The notes beneath the pieces were generated by a model that had not been told where the DNA came from, did not search any database, and saw only the letters and a program-made list of their open reading frames with translations. Of a DNA stretch of 64,000 nucleotides, positions 16,541-25,396 are shown piece after piece (position 1 is the first letter of the stretch; every line of letters starts with the position of its first letter). The position numbers and the translations under genes were made by a program. The stretch lies in assembly GCF_014078545.1 (NCBI RefSeq), contig NZ_MU078707.1, positions 1 through 64,000 of the forward strand, in the 5' to 3' direction. The DNA is from Nitrosopumilus sp. b1 (GTDB lineage: Archaea; Thermoproteota; Nitrososphaeria; Nitrososphaerales; Nitrosopumilaceae).

Positions 16541-18316
16541 ATGCTAAAATTTCAAGGAAAGGTTGCTCTAATCACCGGAAGTGGAACGGGTATTGGTAAA
16601 GCCATTGCAAAAAAGTTTGTAGAAAATGGTGCAAGTGTGATAATTTTAGGTAGAAGACGAGATCCCTTAGAAGAAGCTGCAAAAGAGCTAAACGACATCA
16701 TCTCCAAAGTACAAAGCAATGGAAAGGTGACAATTTTTGATGGAGTCGATGTCAGTGATGAAGATGGAATTAATGGAATGTTTGATGAATTACAAAAAGC
16801 CAATGTCAATGTAGATGTAGTAGTAAATAATGCAGGAGTTTCAGGTCCGGTCACATGTTTTGCAAATTCTTCATTAAAGGACTTTAGAAGCACTGTAGAT
16901 ATTCATCTAACTGGAACATTTTGGACTTCTGTGCAAGCATTACGAGTAATGAAAAAGGGAGCAAAGATAATTACAATTTCGACATTCTTCACAGAAGAAA
17001 GACCCTTAGAACAAAGACCATACAGATTCAGAGATCCATATACAGCATCTCAAGGTGCAAAGAATAGATTAGCAGAAGCAATGTCATGGGAATTAACAGA
17101 GAAAGGAATCATATCGATTGCAACAAATCCAGGTCCAGTACATTCAGATAGAATTTACAAGACAGTTTATCCAAAGGCAGCTGCTGAATTTTTGCGCGTT
17201 AGTGGATTTGAAGACTTGACACCAGTTGAGGTTGAGTCAGTAAATAATGAATTGTTTGATTTACTTGGGGAAGATGATGCAACTGTAAAAGCAGGAATAG
17301 CAAAAGCCGCAGAAAATCTCGTAAAACGAAGAGGAGGAGATGTAGAAAAATCATCAAAAACTATAGCTGCGTTATTATCAAAGATTCAAACCATAGCAGA
17401 AAAAGTTCAAACAAACACATCCAAAATGATTGCAGATGAGCAATTTCTATCACAAGAACAAGTAGCAGAAACTGTTTTGAAATTATCCGAAGATAAATTG
17501 GCTGCCATCTTAAATGGCAAAGTCATTCCAGGGGACAGGGTGTTTTATCCAGTAAGGGCACATATTGCAAACAAGACACCAGGGGTGCATCAACCAGATT
17601 GGAAAGGAAAAACATTTGTCTTTACAATTAATGCTACTGAAAAAAGTGATGCAGATAGAGCAGAAGCACTAGCAGCACATGTTGAAAAGAATGGCGGAAA
17701 AGCAGTATGCATCATTTCAAATGATACGCAAAAAGAATTACAAGATTCTATTTCTGGAAAATTCCATTCACATGTTAGTGATTTAAAAAATCCAGAGGAG
17801 ATCAAAAGATGGCTAGAAGCTGCAAAGAATATGGGCGAGATAGCAGCAGTTGTACATTTGACGGGAAATATTCCAAATGTTTCAAAGTTCGTAGAGTTAT
17901 CAAGAAAAGATTGGGACAATCTGGTTGACAAATTTATTAACACTCCTGCAACTGTTATTCAGCAAGCTCTAGAGCATTTTGTTCCAGGAGGAGGAAAGGA
18001 TCCAAGATTGTTCCAAGGTAAAAAAGGAACGATTGTCACTATTGGGCCAGACCTTCCCGTAGGAAGAAAGATTTCAGGTGAAGATAGAGCAAGAGTTGAA
18101 GTGTTCAGAGGAGCATTAAGACCATTTACAACAACCATTAATCAAGAATTAAGTGATGTCTTAAAATCAAATGTGAGGTCATTTTTGGTGTTACCAGGCA
18201 CAGTTGATGGCGGAGAGCCAAATGTAGAGAATATCTCACAAGCGTTGAACTTTTTTGTTTCTGAATCTGCTGCGACATCATCAGAAGTAACCTTCTGTGT
18301 AGACGAATCAAGATAG
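16541..18316 (+). CDS. Double-SDR oxidoreductase resembling a half of Chloroflexus-type malonyl-CoA reductase
   Basis: 591 residues from the ATG at 16541. SDR domain 1 has GSGTGIG (13-19), a basic LGRRR after strand 2 (NADPH preference), NNAG (96-99), ISTFF (Ser147) and Tyr167. After NPGPVHSDRIY there is a long helical insert (about 205-310) and then a second, degenerate SDR domain (about 355-590) lacking the glycine motif. This layout, the 20-residue Ser-Tyr gap and the PGPV.sDR segment recall each half of bacterial malonyl-CoA reductase. The usual YxxxK lysine is Gln171; Lys174 gives a FabI-like Y-X6-K. Substrate is inferred only. A MaoC-like gene follows after 2 nt. Confidence 0.75.
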   Translation: MLKFQGKVALITGSGTGIGKAIAKKFVENGASVIILGRRRDPLEEAAKELNDIISKVQSNGKVTIFDGVDVSDEDGINGMFDELQKANVNVDVVVNNAGVSGPVTCFANSSLKDFRSTVDIHLTGTFWTSVQALRVMKKGAKIITISTFFTEERPLEQRPYRFRDPYTASQGAKNRLAEAMSWELTEKGIISIATNPGPVHSDRIYKTVYPKAAAEFLRVSGFEDLTPVEVESVNNELFDLLGEDDATVKAGIAKAAENLVKRRGGDVEKSSKTIAALLSKIQTIAEKVQTNTSKMIADEQFLSQEQVAETVLKLSEDKLAAILNGKVIPGDRVFYPVRAHIANKTPGVHQPDWKGKTFVFTINATEKSDADRAEALAAHVEKNGGKAVCIISNDTQKELQDSISGKFHSHVSDLKNPEEIKRWLEAAKNMGEIAAVVHLTGNIPNVSKFVELSRKDWDNLVDKFINTPATVIQQALEHFVPGGGKDPRLFQGKKGTIVTIGPDLPVGRKISGEDRARVEVFRGALRPFTTTINQELSDVLKSNVRSFLVLPGTVDGGEPNVENISQALNFFVSESAATSSEVTFCVDESR

Positions 18317-18318
18317 GA

Positions 18319-18768
18319 ATGAAAAAATTCTCAGAGATGAGAATAGGTGATGAGTTTTTTTCCACGTGTAGTATATCAGAAAAGGAGTTAGAAGACTATC
18401 TTAATTTCTCGAGAGTGAAAAACGCATTACTTGATTCCGGTAAAGAAAATCACATGGTGTCTGGAAGAGCAATACTATCAAGAATGGAAGGAGAATTCAC
18501 TAGATTAAGCCAGATTTATGGAAACCATATGTTATTCATTGGGACTGATGGAGATACTGATTGGGAAAGCAGAAACACGCGGTTTGTAAAACCACTTAGA
18601 GTAGATGAAGTTCTACAAATAAAATTTACAATTTCAGATAAGAAAGACATTGATGAAGAAAATGGAAAAATTGCAGTAGATTTTGAAGGAACTAAGCAAA
18701 ATGGAGAAGTAGTAGTTATTTCCAAAAAAAATCTCTATAGACTAAAAAAAGATCCAGAGTCAAATTAA
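18319..18768 (+). CDS. MaoC-like hot-dog fold protein
   Basis: 149 residues with MaoC/FAS1-dehydratase style segments: MRIGDEFFSTCSISEKELEDYLNFS at the start, then VSGRAILSRMEGEFTRL and FVKPLRVDEVLQIKFTISDKK. The hydratase 2 motif D-x-N-P-x-H is not present in its normal form. It may therefore be a non-catalytic or altered hot-dog protein. It starts 2 nt after the double-SDR stop codon, so the two are surely co-expressed and may act on the same acyl-CoA. Confidence 0.75.
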   Translation: MKKFSEMRIGDEFFSTCSISEKELEDYLNFSRVKNALLDSGKENHMVSGRAILSRMEGEFTRLSQIYGNHMLFIGTDGDTDWESRNTRFVKPLRVDEVLQIKFTISDKKDIDEENGKIAVDFEGTKQNGEVVVISKKNLYRLKKDPESN

Positions 18769-19518
18769 ATTTTCTGCAGAATCAATGAAGAGCTTGATTG
18801 CAGCAATGATAATAACAACAGAAACTAGGATTTGCAAATATTTTTCTTTAATATCTATTGAGAGCCTAGCGCCGACCATACCTCCGGCAAATGCACCTAT
18901 TGCAAGATAGAGTGCTTGGAGATAATCAGGATGTCCAAGTATTGAATGAGTGATTAATCCTGAGAATGATGCAAATAACAAAATAAATTGGGATGTAGGA
19001 GCAGCTTTTTTCATACTCATTCCCATAGCTACTACCATCAAAGGTACAAAGATCGTTCCTCCGCCTATACCAAAAAAGCTAGAAATTATTCCAGCAAAAA
19101 AACTTGCCCCAATTGCAAGAATCATTATTTGCTTTGATGTGTTAATTGACTTTGATTCAATTTTTCTTTTTAGAAAAATGTAGATGCTGGAAGAAACTAA
19201 AACTAGTCCAAACAATATTTTAAAAATTTCTGGTGTGACGTCTGCTGAAATAAAGGCTCCAAGAATTGTTCCAGGAATACTAAGAAGACCTAATCGTAAT
19301 CCTATGGTGTATTCAATTCGCTTTTGTTTAGAATAAGAAATAGTAGATGCAATTGCATTGCTAAATGCCGCAAAAAGACTATTACTTGCTGCTGCAGTTG
19401 GTGGGAATCCAAAAAATGTTAAAACAGGAACTACGATTATTCCTCCCCCTAGGCCAATTATAGAACCTAATGTTCCAGCTGCAAATCCAAGGGGAATTAA
19501 CCAAATATGATCTAGCAT
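18760..19518 (-). CDS. TauE/SafE-family membrane permease
   Basis: About 252 residues from the ATG at 19518, with seven to eight hydrophobic segments. The duplicated GxxGGG motifs (GLGGGIIVVPVLTFFGFPP near 25 and GIGGGTIFVPLMV near 155) are the family hallmark. Members move sulfite, sulfonates or other small anions across the cytoplasmic membrane. It overlaps the convergent MaoC-like gene by 9 bases. Substrate unknown. Confidence 0.9.
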   Translation of the reverse strand: MLDHIWLIPLGFAAGTLGSIIGLGGGIIVVPVLTFFGFPPTAAASNSLFAAFSNAIASTISYSKQKRIEYTIGLRLGLLSIPGTILGAFISADVTPEIFKILFGLVLVSSSIYIFLKRKIESKSINTSKQIMILAIGASFFAGIISSFFGIGGGTIFVPLMVVAMGMSMKKAAPTSQFILLFASFSGLITHSILGHPDYLQALYLAIGAFAGGMVGARLSIDIKEKYLQILVSVVIIIAAIKLFIDSAENLI

Positions 19519-19571
19519 TGTAAACGTCAAATTATTAGATTGATGCTATATTGTGTTTTTGGTAAAGAACT

Positions 19572-20519
19572 CTATGGAATTCTCACAGTTTGTTTATGTT
19601 GAATTCTAGGCAAAGTGATTGAAAACACAGTTGGGTTTTGTCTAAAATGAACATGACCAGAATGCTGCTCTACCATATTTTTTACAGTTGCCAATCCCAA
19701 TCCAGTACCACGGGATTTTGTAGTGAACAGAGGATCAAAGATTTTTTTAGTTAATTTTTCTGGAATTCCAGGTCCCTCATCCTCCACTTCAATTGTAACA
19801 TGCTGTTCATCATCAAATATTCTAATTGTGATGGTACCTTGGTTATTCATTGCCTGAATACCATTCATAACCAAATTGGAAAAGATTGCCTCGAGTTTGC
19901 GAGGATCACAATCAATTTCTGCATCAATTGTTGGTTTTATTATTTTAATGTCATCAGGAATCACAATACGGTACAAAGATGATGTAATAATATCGCGTAA
20001 GGATTTTTTTTCAAATTCCAACGGGGCACTTCGAACAAAGTTAAGCACCTCATCTAATTGAAATGCCATTCTTGAAGTAGCCCGGTCCACCATCAAAAAC
20101 AAATTTTTTACATCTGGATTCAGAGAATCTTGATGCTTCATTTTTATCAAATCAATTGTATTTAGAATTATTGACAGGGGGTTCCTCATATCATGTGCCA
20201 ATCTTGATGATAGTTCACCTATTGCAGAAAGTCTTTCACGTTTTAGCAAATCTGTTCGTATTTCGCCAATCATTGTGATTTTTTTAGTTAATTCATCTAG
20301 TAACCAATCTCTTTGTTCAGCAGCATCGCCAATCTTGTGTAGTTTTCTTTCCAGGCTTGCAATATGATTATCCTTACTTTGATGTTCTTGGACTAGACGC
20401 TTGTTGGTAGTCTCAAGATATGCGATTTTTTTCAATAATGCATCCTTTGAAGAATTTGGCAATTCGTGTATCAGTTTGTTTGGTAAACTTTGTCCCAAGC
20501 CCAATCGAGATTTTCTCAA
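19572..20519 (-). CDS. Soluble sensor histidine kinase
   Basis: 315 residues. An N-terminal coiled coil (about 20-80, LLKKIAYLETTNKRLVQEHQ) precedes the HisKA domain, with the phospho-acceptor in SRLAHDMRNPLSIILN. The HATPase domain has N, G1 (DEGPGIPEKL) and G2 (GTGLGLATVKNMVEQHSG) boxes. No membrane segment is present, so it senses a cytosolic signal or is recruited by partners. It starts with TTG and has no adjacent regulator gene. Confidence 0.9.
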   Translation of the reverse strand: MRKSRLGLGQSLPNKLIHELPNSSKDALLKKIAYLETTNKRLVQEHQSKDNHIASLERKLHKIGDAAEQRDWLLDELTKKITMIGEIRTDLLKRERLSAIGELSSRLAHDMRNPLSIILNTIDLIKMKHQDSLNPDVKNLFLMVDRATSRMAFQLDEVLNFVRSAPLEFEKKSLRDIITSSLYRIVIPDDIKIIKPTIDAEIDCDPRKLEAIFSNLVMNGIQAMNNQGTITIRIFDDEQHVTIEVEDEGPGIPEKLTKKIFDPLFTTKSRGTGLGLATVKNMVEQHSGHVHFRQNPTVFSITLPRIQHKQTVRIP

Positions 20520-20562
20520 TTTATCTAATAATAGGCTGTGTGTTTGAAATAAACAAACTCTA

Positions 20563-21192
20563 CTATGTGGCGATCAAGGAAATAACCAGAGTCCAAAGGT
20601 ATCCATCTTCATTCTCAGATAACTCCAAGTAGAGATCCTTGCTTTCTAAAGAATCAATATTTGATTTTATTACTTTTGACTCGTTTTTCATATTTGCCGT
20701 TGCAGATATCCAATCAGAAACGCTTGTAAAATCACCTGGAGATTTTTCTTCCCAGCAATCACAGACTAAAACTTTGATTGAACTATCAAACAGAGAATCA
20801 ATTGAATCTAAATTATTCATAGAGGAATCAGATTGTGCAATAATTATGATTGAATCGACTTGCTGATTGGTACCAATCATGTGAATATTTCCTAAAAAGT
20901 TACCATTAGAATCTTTTATCTCAGTAGAGGTACAGTGCTCAATTGCATCAATTTTTGAATCAGCAAAAAAGTTACAGTACTTTAAGATTGATTCAGGAGT
21001 TGATATCTTTATAGGATTTGACATTTGTAATTGATTTTCAGATAGTAATTTTTGTAATTCAAAATTAAGTGAGCTGTATTGAATGGTGAGAGGATTGAGT
21101 TTAATTGCTTCATCCTCAGCTGGAAAAGAATAGGCCAAAATTACTATCAGCCCAATAACAACAGCAATGATTCCAGAAATCAAAATTTTCAT
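20563..21192 (-). CDS. Membrane-anchored extracytoplasmic protein of unknown function
   Basis: 209 residues. One N-terminal hydrophobic helix (about 4-24, SGIIAVVIGLIVILAYSF) is followed by a soluble domain rich in Ser, Asp and Ile, with four scattered cysteines (YCNFF, EHCTS, VCDCW). Probably anchored with the domain outside the membrane. It has the same orientation as the DUF192 gene 40 nt upstream, so the two may be one unit. Confidence 0.7.
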   Translation of the reverse strand: MKILISGIIAVVIGLIVILAYSFPAEDEAIKLNPLTIQYSSLNFELQKLLSENQLQMSNPIKISTPESILKYCNFFADSKIDAIEHCTSTEIKDSNGNFLGNIHMIGTNQQVDSIIIIAQSDSSMNNLDSIDSLFDSSIKVLVCDCWEEKSPGDFTSVSDWISATANMKNESKVIKSNIDSLESKDLYLELSENEDGYLWTLVISLIAT

Positions 21193-21232
21193 TTAATCAA
21201 AAAATGATACTAAGTAAGATAAGCCTTTGGGA

Positions 21233-21724
21233 TTAAATTGAAATTATTTCCAGAACAGAATCCTCTGTAATGTTAAATTTCTCAACAAACCCTCCAGTCA
21301 CTTCGAGGATATAAGAAGCAAATCCACCGGGGGATTTACCAGTACATGTTGCAGTCTCAAGTGCAGTCTTACAAGGAGGTACATTTTCTTCAATGTGAAC
21401 GACTCTTCCTTGTTCATCAAACCAAATCATATCAAGTGGAAACTGCATGTTTAACATCCAAAGAGAATATTGCCCAGGAGTATCAAAAACAAATAGCATC
21501 CCCTCATCATATGGTAATTGATTTTGGAACATTAGACCTCTAACTCGACGAGGCTCAGTATCTGCAATTTGTACCTCAAGTACCATTCCATCAAGTTTTA
21601 TGGTCCCTTTTGGAAATTGGACCGCTTCTAGTTTTGCATCAGTGGGAATGTTAAGCATTGCAACAACTCCAATGATTACGGCAGCCACACCAATAGGAAG
21701 AAGAGTCTGAGTTCTTGTTACCAC
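21233..21724 (-). CDS. DUF192 family protein, membrane anchored
   Basis: 163 residues. An N-terminal transmembrane segment (about 8-26) precedes the DUF192 domain with its typical blocks RVRGLMFQNQLPYDEGMLFVF, YSLWMLNMQFPLDMIWFDEQG and VHIEENVPPC. The domain is compact and secreted in many bacteria and archaea, with no settled function. A short Cys pair (PPCKTALETATC) may form a disulfide outside the cell. Confidence 0.9.
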   Translation of the reverse strand: MVTRTQTLLPIGVAAVIIGVVAMLNIPTDAKLEAVQFPKGTIKLDGMVLEVQIADTEPRRVRGLMFQNQLPYDEGMLFVFDTPGQYSLWMLNMQFPLDMIWFDEQGRVVHIEENVPPCKTALETATCTGKSPGGFASYILEVTGGFVEKFNITEDSVLEIISI

Positions 21725-21765
21725 AAATAATATGCAAATCTAGCTTTTAAAATACCATTATCTTT

Positions 21766-22119
21766 TCAAGACTGCAATACACTCTTAAAATCATTAATTG
21801 AGGACATTGTCTCTTTTGTTTGGTTTCCTACATCTGCAATAGTAGCGCTGTTGTATTTTTTCTCCATGTACCTACCAGCAAGAATCATTGGACCACCGAC
21901 TGCAGCTGTAACAAATGTTGGCTCAGGTACCCAAAGCAGAATAAACCCAATCTTTTGAAGTTTCTTTCCAGGTGCAGGTGCTTTTTGCAATGCACGAAGG
22001 GGCTGAGATGGATGATGAGCGTGGATTTTTGCAATATCAGAGTATAGTCCTGCTCTGCGTTTTGCTGAATCTGAATATGCGCGTAGTTTTCCTAATCTGT
22101 GCTTTAGTGCATCCTCCAT
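21766..22119 (-). CDS. Conserved hypothetical protein with one membrane segment
   Basis: About 117 residues from the ATG at 22119 (MEDALKHRLGKL). A basic amphipathic N-terminus (1-65) is followed by a hydrophobic stretch GFILLWVPEPTFVTAAVGGPMILAG and a polar tail. A TTTATT box at 22184-22189 would start transcription near 22160, so the upstream in-frame ATG at 22179 would not be in the mRNA. Function unknown. Confidence 0.6.
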   Translation of the reverse strand: MEDALKHRLGKLRAYSDSAKRRAGLYSDIAKIHAHHPSQPLRALQKAPAPGKKLQKIGFILLWVPEPTFVTAAVGGPMILAGRYMEKKYNSATIADVGNQTKETMSSINDFKSVLQS

Positions 22120-22245
22120 GGCCAACCAGAATCTAGCAGAAATTAGATAAGAGCAAATGATCAAGTTCGATAACTCCATTGTCAATAAAGGATAACCTTA
22201 CAAGAACACTAAATTATATCAGGAACGAATCAATATCAGGAGACT

Positions 22246-22707
22246 TTGAAGAAAGGAAAAGAGCGCCTTGAATCAATAAAGGCTGCTCACCAATCAGTAA
22301 GAAACCAACACAGTACAAGAATGGAAGATTACCTAGAAGTAATTGCAGAGCTTGTGGAGCTAAAGGGATATGCAACTACCCTTGATGTATCAAGATACAT
22401 GAATGTTAGTGCCCCAAGTGTCACAAAGATGCTAAAGAGATTAGATGAGAGTGGATTTTTAGAATATGAGAAATATCACGGAATAAACCTTACACAAAAG
22501 GGCTCACAAGTTGCAGAAACCATAAGACAAAAACACGGCATACTAGTAGAATTTTTTGAAATTTTAGGTATAGGGCATGATACTGCCAATCAAGATGCAG
22601 AAGGTGTAGAGCACCATCTAAACCCAAAAACTATCAAGCAGTTAAGAAAATTCATTACTTTTCTTAAAGCAAACCCCAAGGTTTTAGATAATTTTAAAAA
22701 TCTTTAA
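22246..22707 (+). CDS. DtxR/MntR-family metal-dependent transcription regulator
   Basis: 153 residues. A winged helix (about 26-90, MEDYLEVIAELVELKGYATTLDVSRYMNVSAPSVTKMLKRLDESGFLEYEKY shape) precedes the metal-binding and dimerisation domain with ligands in LTQKGSQVAETIRQKH and GVEHHLNPKTI. The lack of an SH3-like third domain fits MntR rather than IdeR. It probably represses Mn or Fe uptake genes. The start is TTG at 22246. It is divergent from an unknown gene and overlaps the PIN-PilT gene by 14 bases. Confidence 0.9.
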   Translation: MKKGKERLESIKAAHQSVRNQHSTRMEDYLEVIAELVELKGYATTLDVSRYMNVSAPSVTKMLKRLDESGFLEYEKYHGINLTQKGSQVAETIRQKHGILVEFFEILGIGHDTANQDAEGVEHHLNPKTIKQLRKFITFLKANPKVLDNFKNL

Positions 22708-24511
22708 TGTAAATTTGAATGTCGTTTTTAGAGGATGCAAGATCCATTAATTTCTGTGCAGAGTCAGAACGTTTTGGAATTTTGATTTGCCCCTTTCTTC
22801 CTATTCTAGATGAAGTGACATATCTATCTGCAACGTAAATGTCTGCATGCATTCCAGTATATTCTCTGCTAACGGTTAGAACTATCCCGGTCTTTGATTC
22901 TGAAAAGGTGTAAGGAATTTCAGCGTCGGGAAATGAGTCATCTTCATCATTTTCCTCTACATCAATGTGCACATTTAGCAACTTTTGAAGGTCGTTGATT
23001 GTAGAGCCGCCTTTACCAATTATTGATGGAATGTATTGCTTCTGAACTTTGACTCTAATGTTATTATCAGATAAAATTTCAATATGTGCATTGGGATCAA
23101 ATCGTTTTATCACATCTCGAATTCTGTCTTCAGCAAGTTTTTCAATTCCATGTTTTTTGCCACCCTTCTGTACAGGAACAATAACGTTTTCCTCACCAAA
23201 AGTGTAAATTTCGTGTTCTAGAACATGGTTCTCAAAATTTCTAATTTCTATTACAGGTCTTGCTAGGTCTTGCTCAAACATTCCTGATGGGACTTTAACC
23301 TTTAGTTCAAGCTCATAAACTTTTGATATCTTTCCATCTTTAACAAATACTACAGTATCAATAACATTTGGAATTATCCCAAGCTCAATTTTACCAATAA
23401 ATCGTTGAATGGCATCTAATGGAGAATTTGCATGTACTACACCAACCATTCCCACCCCAGTTAATCGAAGATCAGAAAATATTCGAAAGTCCTCCCTTCT
23501 CCTAACTTCATCAAATACGGTGTAATCAGGTCGAACCAAAAGTAAAATGTCTGCAGAATTCTCAAAGCTTCCATCAAGTCTAGTGTATTGTGTGATTGCG
23601 GGATCAACCCTCAGATCACGAGGTGACTCGAATGTTTTGACTATCTTCCCAAGACCATTGTAATAGTTTGCCAATCCAGATGCAAGAGTACTTTTACCAG
23701 AACCAGGCGCGCCAGAAATTAGGATTCCTTCTGCACCACTAGAGAATCTTTTCATCAATTCATCAGAGACATGATAATCATCAAGAGAAAGCTGTACAAT
23801 TGGATGTACGATTGTAATTTCATATTTTTCTGAAAAGGGAGGCCTAGTAATTGCAATCCTATAATCACCGTACTGGATTACCAATGCACCAGGCTTTGAT
23901 ATCTCAACGTTTCCAGAATCAGAAATCTTTGTTGCCTCTAAGATTTGAGTTGACATCTCATGCAGATAGTCACGGGTGAGAACATCCTCGCCAATTTGAG
24001 TGAGTGTTATATCCCCAGGTTTTCCTTTTTTTGCCATAGGAGTAATTCCTTCTTTTAGATGAATGCTCATGGTTTCATCATCAAAGAATTTTAGAAATTC
24101 AAGTTTTTCAGAGATTATTTTTGGGGCATGATAAACCACAGATACACCTTCAGCCTCAGCTACTAGTGCTTGAACTCTGTCGGAAGTGTAAAGTATTGCT
24201 TCACTCTGCTTTGCAATGTCTTTGATAATTGCATCAATTCTTCCACGACCAGACAGTTTGATATCATCTACGCTTGGTCGCATTCCCTCATAGGACAAAG
24301 TGATGTTGTGAGGTACGATAATTTCTTGTAATTTTTTTAATTCCTCAAGACCAATCAAACCTTGTTCTTTATTTTGAGTTGCCTGAGATTGAAGCTCATC
24401 CAAAGTAGCAGTTGGAATTATGACATCACAGTCAGAAATTTCACCAGAAGAAACAAGATGCACTAACTGACCATTAATCACTATGCTAGTATCTGCAACT
24501 ATTTTTTTCAA
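22694..24511 (-). CDS. PIN domain - PilT-type ATPase - KH domain protein
   Basis: 605 residues. An N-terminal PIN nuclease-like domain (1-150, VADTSIVING with acidic residues) is followed by a secretion-type ATPase with Walker A GAPGSGKSTLASG and the box EVRRREDFRIFSDLR. The C-terminal KH RNA-binding domain has the GxxG loop SIIGKGGSTI. The same three-part protein is conserved across archaea (COG1855) and its role is not established. RNA or ribosome-related remodelling is plausible from the domain set. Confidence 0.92.
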   Translation of the reverse strand: MKKIVADTSIVINGQLVHLVSSGEISDCDVIIPTATLDELQSQATQNKEQGLIGLEELKKLQEIIVPHNITLSYEGMRPSVDDIKLSGRGRIDAIIKDIAKQSEAILYTSDRVQALVAEAEGVSVVYHAPKIISEKLEFLKFFDDETMSIHLKEGITPMAKKGKPGDITLTQIGEDVLTRDYLHEMSTQILEATKISDSGNVEISKPGALVIQYGDYRIAITRPPFSEKYEITIVHPIVQLSLDDYHVSDELMKRFSSGAEGILISGAPGSGKSTLASGLANYYNGLGKIVKTFESPRDLRVDPAITQYTRLDGSFENSADILLLVRPDYTVFDEVRRREDFRIFSDLRLTGVGMVGVVHANSPLDAIQRFIGKIELGIIPNVIDTVVFVKDGKISKVYELELKVKVPSGMFEQDLARPVIEIRNFENHVLEHEIYTFGEENVIVPVQKGGKKHGIEKLAEDRIRDVIKRFDPNAHIEILSDNNIRVKVQKQYIPSIIGKGGSTINDLQKLLNVHIDVEENDEDDSFPDAEIPYTFSESKTGIVLTVSREYTGMHADIYVADRYVTSSRIGRKGQIKIPKRSDSAQKLMDLASSKNDIQIYIKDF

Positions 24512-24569
24512 TCAAGTAAACAGATAACCGGCTGCTTTTAATCATATCTAATTTTATTGTGTAAGAGAA

Positions 24570-24932
24570 TTATTTTGATGAAGTGTTCTTGATTACTTTA
24601 AGCACATTGTCAAAATCAAAAGGCTTAGAAACATATGCAGTGGCACCTGCAGCTAAACAATCTTGGATAACTTTTTCATTATCACTTGCAGTAATTAGAA
24701 TGATAATTGCATCTGGAAATTTGTTTACAATTTCTCTAACTACGGTGAGTCCATCTTTTTTTGGCATTGCAAGATCAAGCAACATTGCATCGGGTTTTAA
24801 TTCTGAGAATTTTTCAACAGCATCCTGACCATCTATAGCTTCCCCAACAATCTCATGCTCTCCAATTGCCAATATATCTCGCATTACAAGACGAATAGAT
24901 TCAGAATCATCTGCAATGAGAATTTTGCTCAT
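24570..24932 (-). CDS. CheY-like response regulator
   Basis: 120 residues, a single receiver domain. Acidic pocket residues D8 and D9 (LIADDSES), phospho-acceptor D53 (LLDLAMPKKDG), Thr in ILITASDN and Lys in YVSKPFD are all present. No output domain, so it acts through protein contacts. It lies beside an Hpt gene and a membrane histidine kinase and is likely part of one phosphorelay. Confidence 0.95.
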   Translation of the reverse strand: MSKILIADDSESIRLVMRDILAIGEHEIVGEAIDGQDAVEKFSELKPDAMLLDLAMPKKDGLTVVREIVNKFPDAIIILITASDNEKVIQDCLAAGATAYVSKPFDFDNVLKVIKNTSSK

Positions 24933-24968
24933 GTCACATAATTAATGAATTATTATTTAAAATCGCCT

Positions 24969-25331
24969 TTATTTCAAAGCCTCAGGGAACTGCTTACCCA
25001 TAGAGTCAATGAATGTCTTTGTATCGCAATTAATGTTACCCATTGATTTTTGCATGAGAATTGTTGCATCAACTACAATTGTACGAATGTTAGAAATTTT
25101 GTTTCCCTCAATGATTTTTTTCATCAAGTGGTCCACAATGGTTGAAATTTTTCCTACATCCTCTTTTCCCATCATTGGTGCAAGCCCCTTTATTTTATGA
25201 AGGTGTTTCTCAATTCCAACAGACTTGTTCTCAATATCGGCATCATTAGTTGAGGACTTTATTAAATCAGATATCGAAGACAGTTCTTCCATTATTTCCT
25301 TTGTTGCAACACGAATAAATTCATCGGACAT
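24969..25331 (-). CDS. Hpt-domain phosphotransfer protein
   Basis: 120 helical residues. The motif HLHKIKGLAPMMG contains the HxxKG signature of histidine phosphotransfer proteins, with His45 as probable phospho-acceptor. It is divergent from the histidine kinase (25397) and upstream of the CheY gene on the same strand. It would pass phosphate between kinase and receiver. Confidence 0.85.
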   Translation of the reverse strand: MSDEFIRVATKEIMEELSSISDLIKSSTNDADIENKSVGIEKHLHKIKGLAPMMGKEDVGKISTIVDHLMKKIIEGNKISNIRTIVVDATILMQKSMGNINCDTKTFIDSMGKQFPEALK

Positions 25332-25396
25332 TGCTATTCATCAAAAAGGATTCACCCGTCATTTTTATACTCTATGTAAGTTTTAACCATAAAAGC

